In this document: positions 1 to 8,098 of the stretch, piece by piece
How the letters are laid out: each line of letters opens with the position of its first letter
Numbering within the stretch: position 1 is the stretch's first letter
From: Parafilimonas sp.
GTDB lineage: Bacteria > Bacteroidota > Bacteroidia > Chitinophagales > Chitinophagaceae
NCBI GenBank assembly: GCA_019247895.1
Contig: JAFBAF010000065.1
Span: 1-47,222 of the forward strand
Direction of reading: 5' to 3'
Length of the DNA stretch: 47,222 nt
Notes under the pieces: model-generated
Database searches by the model: none
What the model was told of the DNA's origin: nothing
The model's input: the letters and a program-made list of their open reading frames with translations, nothing else
Made by a program: the position numbers and the translations under genes

Positions 1-600
1 TCCTTTTACAGGCGTACTGTTTTCCCTTTTGAGCGCTTTGTATGGAAGCGCAATATTGCTAAAGGTTTTGAATCCGGCTCTTCGCTGCACATGTGCTCGC
101 TTCTGCCCAAAAGTACACTTGATAAAGTGATACGATATTATAAACCAAAAACCTGGCTTGATGTGGGATGTGGTACAGGCAGCAGTTTAAAATATGTAAA
201 AAAGAAAGGTATAGAAATAATGGGGTTGGAAAATTCTTCGCTGGCGATCAAGGCTTCAAAACTGGGCAACCAAATAAAAAAATGTGATCTTACCATACCG
301 CTTGATCTTGATAGAAATTTTGATGTAGTTTGGTGTTATGAAGTAGCGGAACATTTGCCTGAAGAAAAGGCGGATATATTAGCAGATACATTGGTTAAAC
401 ATGGTAATATAATTGTTTTATCTGCAGCAACCCGCGGCCAGGGCGGTGATGGACACATAAATGAACAGCCTCATACATATTGGATTGAAAAAATGGCTAA
501 CCGGGGTTTCATTGTTGATAAAGAAATAACTGAAGAAATTCATGCACTTAATGAGCTTTATTCATGTAATGTTCATTGCTTTAAAAAGTTGTTGTTATAA
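1..600 (+). CDS. class I SAM-dependent methyltransferase, 5'-truncated by window edge
   Basis: Frame 1 is open from base 1 (SFYRRTVFPFERFVWKRNIAKGFESGSSLHM...), so the listed ATG at 91 is probably internal. SAM-binding motif LDVGCGTGSS followed by VVWCYEVAEHL. Confidence 0.8.
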   Translation, partial: SFYRRTVFPFERFVWKRNIAKGFESGSSLHMCSLLPKSTLDKVIRYYKPKTWLDVGCGTGSSLKYVKKKGIEIMGLENSSLAIKASKLGNQIKKCDLTIPLDLDRNFDVVWCYEVAEHLPEEKADILADTLVKHGNIIVLSAATRGQGGDGHINEQPHTYWIEKMANRGFIVDKEITEEIHALNELYSCNVHCFKKLLL

Positions 601-602
601 AG

Positions 603-1493
603 TTGCCGCACCAGTTTTCAATATGTTTTTGCTTAAATAATTTGGGTGCTCTCGGGCTTGGAGCAAGTCTTACCTCTTTAAATAAATATTGCTCCGATAC
701 ATCCATTCTTAAAATATATTTTTTATGTTCATCAGTTGATAAAGGAATAAAACAATATATTCTTGATTTATTAAATGATCAGAATTATAACGGAGCGTTT
801 GAATTTATTGACTTTGATGCACAAAAAGAGTTCGGAAAATACAGGTCGCTGCAAAATGACTGGACCACTTACGGGCGTTTATTAATGCCGGATCTGATCA
901 AAGAAAACAAAGCTCTTTACCTTGATACAGATTTAATAATAGAAACAGATGTATTGGATATTTTAAAAACAGATATGCAGGATTTTGCAATTGCCGCTGT
1001 ACCAACAAGTGCCCTATTATATGCGCTTGAACATGCGTTTTTCTGTGACATTTTGCATTTAAATCCGACCCTGACAGTTTTTAATGCCGGGGTTTTATTA
1101 ATGAATATTGAATTATGGAAACAAAATAATATAAAACATAAACTGTTGGAGATTGGCAATACATATCCGAATGAATTATTATCGGCAGACCAGGCCTTAT
1201 TAAATGCTTTTTTTGCTGGCAATTTTTTTCAGCTTCCCGCAAAATATAACGTTCACTGGTATGCTGCAAGCATTCCTGCTGCTGTTGCTGATGACGCAAT
1301 TTTTCATTTTGTAGGCTCTCCGAAGCCATGGGATGTTTTCGGAAAATATTTGCACTCGGGCTATGCCAGATGGAAAGAATTTGATGTACTGCACTGGAGT
1401 CGTCATATTTTAAAAACTAATAAAAAAGCTCAGCTAAAAAGAACCTGGTCAATAAGAGGGTCTTACGTCAAAAGACTTTTAAAGAAAGCATAG
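603..1493 (+). CDS. glycosyltransferase family 8-like protein (TTG start)
   Basis: GT8-like architecture: N-terminal SICFCLNNLGALGLGASLTSL, DxD-type motif ALYLDTDLII, FNAGVLLMNIELWK, HFVGSPKPW near the C-terminus. Confidence 0.8.
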   Translation: MPHQFSICFCLNNLGALGLGASLTSLNKYCSDTSILKIYFLCSSVDKGIKQYILDLLNDQNYNGAFEFIDFDAQKEFGKYRSLQNDWTTYGRLLMPDLIKENKALYLDTDLIIETDVLDILKTDMQDFAIAAVPTSALLYALEHAFFCDILHLNPTLTVFNAGVLLMNIELWKQNNIKHKLLEIGNTYPNELLSADQALLNAFFAGNFFQLPAKYNVHWYAASIPAAVADDAIFHFVGSPKPWDVFGKYLHSGYARWKEFDVLHWSRHILKTNKKAQLKRTWSIRGSYVKRLLKKA

Positions 1494-1500
1494 AAATAAA

Positions 1501-2622
1501 ATGAAAATCCTTCACATAGTTCCTTCCTATAAGCCCGCTTACATATATGGCGGAACGATCGAATCGGTTGCGAGGCTCTGTGAAGGATTGGCAAATGCGG
1601 GTGAAGAGGTTAAAGTATTTACTACTACAGCAAATGGTAAAGAGGAACTGGATATTACACCTAATACTGAATATGACGTGGATGGTGTTAGTGTAGTATA
1701 TTTCAAAAGAATATTTAAAGACCCTGTTTATATTTCTCCTGCTCTTTGGAAACGGTTATATAAAGAATGTGACCGGTACGATGTGGTTCACATTCATTCC
1801 TGGTGGAACTTTTTAGTAATAGTTGCTGCCTTTATTTGTAAACGAAAAAAAGTAAAAACGATTATATCGCCACATGGTATGATGAGCGATTATATATTAC
1901 ACAACTCAAATACTTTTTTTAAATCGATTAGTCATTTAAGTATAGGTAAGCGCTTGTTAACCTACTCGGCTTTTCATGCTACTTCAGATGCCGAAGTTGA
2001 AGAGTGTGTTAAGTTAATACCCGGCTGGAAGGGTTTTATGATTCCAAACATTGTTTGGCTGCCCCAACTGGAAATAAAGAAACCCGCACTTCCTGAGTTT
2101 ACTATTATTTTTTTATCGCGGATTCATCCTAAAAAAGGAATTGAACTGCTGATGGAAGCTATAAGTGCCATGCATGTAAAACCGGTACTTAAAATAGCTG
2201 GCATAGGAGAAGATAAGTACATTGATAAATTAAAGCAAAAAGCAAAGGACTTAAATATAGCTAATAATGTAAAATGGGAAGGATGGCAGGACAGGGACCA
2301 AAAATTCAAAGCATTTATGAGTGCCGATTTATTTGCTTTAACCTCTTATAACGAAAATTTTGGAAATGTAGTTATTGAAGCTTTACATGCAGGAACGCCG
2401 GTTTTAATTTCTGATAAAACGGGCCTTTATTCGTTTATAAAAAAATATAATCTTGGCTGGATTTGTAAAACCACTGTTGAAGATATTAAACTGAAATTGC
2501 AGGAAGCAATTAGCAATACTGCGCAAAGAAAATGGATAAGTAGCTGTGCTTCCCTGGTAATAAATGATTTTTTTACAGAAGAAAAGTTGATCCCGGAATA
2601 TATTAAACATTATCAGCAATAG
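1501..2622 (+). CDS. glycosyltransferase family 4 (GT-B), of the type found near Bacteroidota exosortases
   Basis: MKILHIVPSYKPAYIYGGTIESVARLCEGLA at N-terminus; C-terminal FLSRIHPKKGIELLMEA and SYNENFGNVVIEALHAGTPVLIS (E-x7-E-like) typical of GT4. Confidence 0.85.
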   Translation: MKILHIVPSYKPAYIYGGTIESVARLCEGLANAGEEVKVFTTTANGKEELDITPNTEYDVDGVSVVYFKRIFKDPVYISPALWKRLYKECDRYDVVHIHSWWNFLVIVAAFICKRKKVKTIISPHGMMSDYILHNSNTFFKSISHLSIGKRLLTYSAFHATSDAEVEECVKLIPGWKGFMIPNIVWLPQLEIKKPALPEFTIIFLSRIHPKKGIELLMEAISAMHVKPVLKIAGIGEDKYIDKLKQKAKDLNIANNVKWEGWQDRDQKFKAFMSADLFALTSYNENFGNVVIEALHAGTPVLISDKTGLYSFIKKYNLGWICKTTVEDIKLKLQEAISNTAQRKWISSCASLVINDFFTEEKLIPEYIKHYQQ

Positions 2623-3196
2623 CTTTCTTTTTCTTATCATATCTCATTACAAAGATCGTCATCATCCCGAGAATTATAACATATGTAAGCGTATCAAAAC
2701 TTGTATGTGCGTTGAAGTTTTGAAAATAGCTCCATTTATAATAATTACTCAACGCAATCATATCAATTCTAAAAATATTTATTGCGAATATTATGGCTGC
2801 GCCGATAGTAATCCACTTTAGTTTATACTTCAGGCGTATACGATGCGCTATAATGAATCCTAACCATAAACTTATAGCACCAATTCCTAAACATCCCCAT
2901 GCAATAGTTACCCCTTTACTTCCTGCTATTGTGATGTTGGCATTACCTAACTGATGCACTGAATAGCCGGAAATCTTCAGCAAAAAAGCCGATGTTTTTG
3001 AAACGAAAATTGTAAGCCACCCGGGAAAATTCGCATAACTGCCAAAAAAAGAAAAGTATAATTTTCCACCCGGTGTTGTAAAACCAACATATAAATAGAA
3101 CCCATACTTTAGTACAAAATACAATACAAGGAAAATGATAATATTAAAATCGGGTTTGCTCTTTAAATTTAATCTTCCTCTATGCATAACCTTCAT
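2603..3196 (-). CDS. exosortase/archaeosortase family protein (small, ~197 aa)
   Basis: Polytopic membrane protein with the exosortase Cys/Arg/His pattern in order: WGCLGIGAISLWLGF ... AINIFRIDMIAL ... NAHTSFDTLTYVIIL. Confidence 0.8.
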   Translation of the reverse strand: MKVMHRGRLNLKSKPDFNIIIFLVLYFVLKYGFYLYVGFTTPGGKLYFSFFGSYANFPGWLTIFVSKTSAFLLKISGYSVHQLGNANITIAGSKGVTIAWGCLGIGAISLWLGFIIAHRIRLKYKLKWITIGAAIIFAINIFRIDMIALSNYYKWSYFQNFNAHTSFDTLTYVIILGMMTIFVMRYDKKKKAIADNV

Positions 3197-3477
3197 TAAA
3201 CTAATTTAACGAACTCACTAATTCCTAACCAGGCACTAAGGCGCCATAAAAGTTTATCTCGCAAACTAAATATAATTTTGTACGTATATAACTCAATATT
3301 TTCTTTAGATTTTCGTTAGAACAAAATATATCAGCTTAGCAGCTCAGTTTGATAGTTTTAAGGGCCTGATGATAAATTAAATGACAAAAAAAAATCTCAA
3401 TCCGGAAAAATCACTATGTTTATAACATCATTACCTAATCAAGGGATTGAATTTTTATCCGTAATCCAAAACTGACT

Positions 3478-4131
3478 ATGCAATTTCAGAATCTAAAAAA
3501 TTTCAGGCTGCCTTCAAATTTTCGCGGCCGTTCAGCCTGGTACGTGCAAACCTGGTGGCTCGTTCAAATGCTTTTTTTCAAAACATCACCACAATTTATG
3601 TATGGTTGGAGAAGGTTTTTGTTAAGATGTTTTGGCGCCGAAATAGGGAAAAAAGTAATGATAAGGCCATCCGCCCATATTCAATTTCCATGGAAGTTGC
3701 ACATAGGTGAGTACAGTTGGGTTGGCGATAGTGTTGTTTTGTATAATCTTGACCATATTTATATAGGAAGCCATTCAGTTGTTTCACAACGATCTTATTT
3801 GTGCACGGGAAGCCATCATCATCTTTCTGAAAACTTTTCCATTTATATAAAGCCGGTAACAATTGAAAATCAATGCTGGCTGGCTGCAGATGTATTTGTG
3901 GCGCCCGGCGTAACTATCGGAGAGGGTACAGTGGTTGGCTCCCGCTCTTCCGTATTCAAACCATTGCCTTCCGGTAAAATTTGTTTTGGAACACCTGCGG
4001 TTGTTATTAAAGACAGGATTAAAGGTGATGCGGATGAATTACAAATTATTTTTGCGCCTTCATTCGAGCCTAAGCCTATCGAACTTTGGTCAGATTATTC
4101 AGGATCAAAAGCTCTATTTAGCGATATTTGA
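3478..4131 (+). CDS. putative colanic acid biosynthesis acetyltransferase WcaF-like (left-handed beta-helix hexapeptide repeat)
   Basis: FRGRSAWYVQTWWLVQMLFFKTSPQ N-terminus, hexapeptide repeats (IGEYSWVGDSVVLYNLDHIYIGSHSVVSQRSYLCTGSHH ... VTIGEGTVVGSRSSV). Confidence 0.85.
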   Translation: MQFQNLKNFRLPSNFRGRSAWYVQTWWLVQMLFFKTSPQFMYGWRRFLLRCFGAEIGKKVMIRPSAHIQFPWKLHIGEYSWVGDSVVLYNLDHIYIGSHSVVSQRSYLCTGSHHHLSENFSIYIKPVTIENQCWLAADVFVAPGVTIGEGTVVGSRSSVFKPLPSGKICFGTPAVVIKDRIKGDADELQIIFAPSFEPKPIELWSDYSGSKALFSDI

Positions 4132-4155
4132 TAAAGACATAAACTTATAATTTTT

Positions 4156-4182
4156 AAAAGGCTCGCTTAGCGAGCCTTTTTT
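4156..4182 (+). terminator. Rho-independent terminator
   Basis: aaaaGGCTCGC-TTA-GCGAGCCtttttt: 7-bp perfect GC-rich stem, 3-nt loop, T6 tract, 25 nt after the WcaF-like stop. Confidence 0.9.
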
Positions 4183-4276
4183 ATAAAGAAAATCCTTTAC
4201 GGATAATAAAATAACAAACTTTTTACCTGCAAATTTCAGGTTTAACTACCTTGTGCCTTATTCCAATATCCAGGCT

Positions 4277-6580
4277 ATGAAAATAAAACTTCAGGTTTTT
4301 AACAGCTGTTCTAAGACCTTACAAAGCAAGATTTTTTACTACTGTTTTATATGCTTCTTAATGGTCAATTTCACCGTTGATGCACAGGTCAACAATACCG
4401 GGGCATTGTATATAGCGGGTAACGCCGGTATGTATACCGATTTTACAAATGCAGCATCATCTTCTTATCAAAATGATGGCAATTTGTATATAACCGGTGA
4501 TTTTATAAATAACCAGCCCTCAATGGCAGAAGGCACAGGCACCACGCAGTTCACCGGCACAAGTCTTCAAAAAATCAGGGGAGTTCAATCATCTGTGTTT
4601 CACCACGTATATCTGAATAATGTAAATGGCGTACAAATGCAAAGAAATACTACGATGGGTGGAACTATTTCTACCGTAGCAGGAAGTCTTTATTTTAACG
4701 GGTATGCATTAACGATGGGCGGAAAAATAAATACCGCATATACCAATACCAGCGCATTTAATGTAACATCTTCATCAGACTTGAATATTACCGGCCCGGC
4801 GGGAACGGGCAATCCATTGTATTTTGCTCCATCAGGCAATACTTTACACAATCTTACAATAACATCCGGTGCAACCGGTATGTTGGGCAATGCATTGAAT
4901 ATTACTGCCGGAAGCGCTTTTGGAACTGTTACAAGCGACGGAACTTTTAATGCAAATAATTTTCTTACTATAAAATCCGATGCGAATGGTACTGCAAGGA
5001 TTGCTCAATCTTCCGGTACTATTACAAATTTTGTAACTGTTGAGAGGTATATACCTCCGCGCAGAGCCTGGCGATTTATGAGTGTACCTGTTGTAAATGA
5101 TACTTTGCACATACGAACTGCCTGGCAGGAAGGTGTAAATAATCCCAGCTTAAGTGTACGTTATGATCCGCATCCGGGATATGGCACCCATATAACCGGC
5201 GATAATAATACTTCAAACGGGTTTGATTATAATACCACCTATAATGCTTCCCTTAAAGTATGGGTGCAGGCAACAAACAGTTGGAGTAGCTATGCTCCAT
5301 CAACATTATACACATTAATTAATGATTATAATGGTTATTGTCTTTTTGTGCGTGGAAGCCGAGCAGTAGACCTTTCGCAAGCTACTAACGCAATACCTGA
5401 TGCAACCATTCTGCGGGTTACCGGTAATATTAATAATGGTTCATGGGCAAAACCTTATGCGGGTGTTAAGCTAAACGATTTATTATTGGTAGGTAATCCT
5501 TATGCGTCTTCTATCGATATAGCATCAATGCTTAATGCATCTTCAGGAATATATAGTAATAAGTTTTGGGTTTGGGATCCTGCACTTTCGGGTAGTTATG
5601 GAGTTGGCGGCTATGTTGTATATAACAATGGAATTATGGCTCCGTTAACTCAAAATTATCCTGCACCTACTACAATTATCCAGGCAGAACAGGCATTTTT
5701 GGTACAGTCAAATAATGTAGGCGCTACTATCAACTTAAAACAAGCTGATAAAACCTCCAGCGAGACAGGTATTTTTGCACGAAACAGTGCGCCTGCACAT
5801 CCGGCTGTTTATGTAAATCTGGTCGTTCCATCAAATAATTCATTTGTAGTGGAAGATGGTGTTGCAACAGGGTTTGGAAATCGTTTTTCAGCCAACGTTG
5901 ATACTGATGATGCTATGAAACTTTGGAATTTCTATGAAAACATTGCTTTGATAAGAAATGGAACGCCGTTATCTATAGAAATGAGGCCTATGCCTGTTAT
6001 AACTGACACCTTATTTTATAAAATGTATTTAAGACAACAGCCTTATGCGCTACAGGTATTTGCGCAGGATGCTGAAAAAATTAAGACAAAAGCTTGGTTA
6101 GTTGATAAATATCTCCATACAGAAACTGCGTTGGATCTATACGATACTACGATATATAATTTTACACCGAATCCGGATACTAATAGTTATCGTAATCGCT
6201 TTATGATAGTATTCAGGATTAAATTAAATGGTGATCCCGTGCCTGTAAGTAAAAGTGTTGACCAGTTAAATCCCGACGAAACAGGAAGTGCAAATAGTAT
6301 TGCTTCCTCAACAGGTTATATAACAGTATATCCAAATCCTGTTACAGGTAAAAGCTTTATCCTTAACCTGAATGATTTACCTGCAGGTAATTATAATCTC
6401 AATTTTTATTCATTAAAAGGTGCGTTATTATTTACTAAACAGGTTGATCACAAAAAGACTAATAGTAACTATACAATTAATCTGCCTTCAAACATTTCAG
6501 CCGGCGCGTTTACCCTGCAACTTGTAAATAAAACCGGTACTATAACTAAATCAATCTCTTTAATAATAGCCAGGCAATAA
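4277..6580 (+). CDS. secreted surface protein with T9SS type A C-terminal sorting domain
   Basis: ORF opens at 4253, but ATG at 4277 gives a signal peptide (MKIKLQVFN...FYYCFICFLMVNFTVDAQ). C-terminus VYPNPVTGKSFILNLNDLPAGNYNLNFYSLKGALLFTKQV...GAFTLQLVNKTGTITKSISLII matches the T9SS type A pattern. Confidence 0.85.
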   Translation: MKIKLQVFNSCSKTLQSKIFYYCFICFLMVNFTVDAQVNNTGALYIAGNAGMYTDFTNAASSSYQNDGNLYITGDFINNQPSMAEGTGTTQFTGTSLQKIRGVQSSVFHHVYLNNVNGVQMQRNTTMGGTISTVAGSLYFNGYALTMGGKINTAYTNTSAFNVTSSSDLNITGPAGTGNPLYFAPSGNTLHNLTITSGATGMLGNALNITAGSAFGTVTSDGTFNANNFLTIKSDANGTARIAQSSGTITNFVTVERYIPPRRAWRFMSVPVVNDTLHIRTAWQEGVNNPSLSVRYDPHPGYGTHITGDNNTSNGFDYNTTYNASLKVWVQATNSWSSYAPSTLYTLINDYNGYCLFVRGSRAVDLSQATNAIPDATILRVTGNINNGSWAKPYAGVKLNDLLLVGNPYASSIDIASMLNASSGIYSNKFWVWDPALSGSYGVGGYVVYNNGIMAPLTQNYPAPTTIIQAEQAFLVQSNNVGATINLKQADKTSSETGIFARNSAPAHPAVYVNLVVPSNNSFVVEDGVATGFGNRFSANVDTDDAMKLWNFYENIALIRNGTPLSIEMRPMPVITDTLFYKMYLRQQPYALQVFAQDAEKIKTKAWLVDKYLHTETALDLYDTTIYNFTPNPDTNSYRNRFMIVFRIKLNGDPVPVSKSVDQLNPDETGSANSIASSTGYITVYPNPVTGKSFILNLNDLPAGNYNLNFYSLKGALLFTKQVDHKKTNSNYTINLPSNISAGAFTLQLVNKTGTITKSISLIIARQ

Positions 6581-6784
6581 ATAAGGTGTGGTTATTAACT
6601 ATACCTGCAACCTCCTGCTTATCGGTTTTCAACCGGCTGCTGATTTGATTTTTACGGCAATAATATTTATCTTTTGCCGTTCAACATATTTTAAATACTT
6701 AACGTATATTAATATATTATCAGGCTTTTGCAAAAGACATTTAAATTGCAAATAATATCAGCAATAAAAACCTGGACAATTGAT

Positions 6785-7060
6785 ATGATAAGAAAACCTA
6801 TAATGCAGATGGTAATTGCGGCGGTGTTGATTTTAGGACTAACTACTCATATAAAAGCTCAGGGAGGCGGCCCTCCTGATGGTGATCCGGGAGATGACCC
6901 GGATAAAGTACCATTAGATCCCGGGTCATGGGTTTTAGTTGCAGCAGGCACAGGTTACGGACTTAAAAAGTTGCGGGATGCGCGGCGGTTTAACCAGAAA
7001 AACGGGCCAAACGCAACCGCTCAATATATTAGTAAACAAGAAACTCATAACAATGAGTAA
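6785..7060 (+). CDS. small secreted protein with PID-CTERM-like (exosortase substrate-like) C-terminus
   Basis: Signal peptide MIRKPIMQMVIAAVLILGLTTHIKAQ, acidic Gly/Pro linker GGGPPDGDPGDDPDK, then tripartite tail PLDPGSWVLVAAGTGYGLKKLRDARR. ORF track starts at TTG 6728; ATG 6785 is preferred. Confidence 0.65.
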   Translation: MIRKPIMQMVIAAVLILGLTTHIKAQGGGPPDGDPGDDPDKVPLDPGSWVLVAAGTGYGLKKLRDARRFNQKNGPNATAQYISKQETHNNE

Positions 7061-7087
7061 TATTTCTTAATTGACCAATTCGACCGC

Positions 7088-7921
7088 TTGAAACATTTGA
7101 TTTTTTCGTTTTGTTGCGTTGTAATGACTATAAACGCCTGTTACTCACAAGCTGAATGGTTTGTTAGTGCAGGTATCGGACCTATTAATTATGTGGGTGA
7201 TTTGCGGGATAAAAGATTTACAACAACCGGTATGAAATTGAATGGTTCGGTTGATTTGACGTATTCCACGCCTTATATATCCGGAACATTTTCATTAACG
7301 GCGGGCAAAATCGGAGCTACAGATGCTCAAAATGGGCCTAAGTGGAAATATCGGAATTTAAGTTTTCAATCTATGCTTTATGAAGCGGCAGTTCGCGGAG
7401 AACTTAATTTTAAAGATATTACTCAGCCTGAAAACGCTTTTAATAATGAGAATCCTGATAAATTTACACCGTACATATTTGCAGGAGTTGCCCTTTTTCA
7501 CTATAATCCTTATACGTTTGACCAATCGGGTAAAAAAGTTTATCTTCAACCACTTGGCACAGAGGGGGAAACCACCCCATACTCCTTATGGCAATTTGCA
7601 ATACCTTTTGGCATTGGTGTAAAGTATGCGCTTAATAGTACAACGCTTATTAGTGCAGAGTTTAATGTAAGAAAAACATTTACAGATTACATAGATGATG
7701 TTAGCCACTTTCATTACCTTGATACAGTAGCATTAGCAGCATCACATGGCCAGGAAGCGGCCTCTCTGTCCTATAGAGCAGACGAAATTCCCAACAATCT
7801 TTATAATTTTTATGACGGGTACAGAGGAAATCCTCATAAAAAAGATGGATATTATTCTGTAATGGTAAAAATTTCATTTCAACTTTTTACCAGCAGCCCC
7901 AAGTTTTACTACGGTTATTAA
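7088..7921 (+). CDS. outer-membrane beta-barrel protein, DUF6089-like (TTG start)
   Basis: Signal peptide ending CYSQAEW; AEWFVSAGIGPINYVGDL; alternating beta strands; PYIFAGVALFHYNPY; PFGIGVKYALNSTTLISAEFNVRKTFTDYIDDVS. Confidence 0.7.
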   Translation: MKHLIFSFCCVVMTINACYSQAEWFVSAGIGPINYVGDLRDKRFTTTGMKLNGSVDLTYSTPYISGTFSLTAGKIGATDAQNGPKWKYRNLSFQSMLYEAAVRGELNFKDITQPENAFNNENPDKFTPYIFAGVALFHYNPYTFDQSGKKVYLQPLGTEGETTPYSLWQFAIPFGIGVKYALNSTTLISAEFNVRKTFTDYIDDVSHFHYLDTVALAASHGQEAASLSYRADEIPNNLYNFYDGYRGNPHKKDGYYSVMVKISFQLFTSSPKFYYGY

Positions 7922-8024
7922 TAAAGGCAAGGCTCTTTAATAGCCACAATCTCGGGGCTAATTCTTATTATTAACAATAAGGAACGTTTAAGTGGATATT
8001 TCGTTCTTATTATCTAATACGCCA

Positions 8025-8054
8025 TTTGAATGTAAAATTGACACAATATATTTG
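8025..8054 (+). promoter_or_regulatory. predicted Bacteroidota promoter (-33 TTTG, -7 TAnnTTTG) upstream of the EPS glycosylphosphotransferase gene
   Basis: TTTG at 8025-8028, 18-nt spacer, TATATTTG at 8047-8054; start codon at 8099. Confidence 0.55.
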
Positions 8055-8098
8055 TACAGTCCATAACCTATAAATGTTGGCCCCTTAGCAGGTAATGT

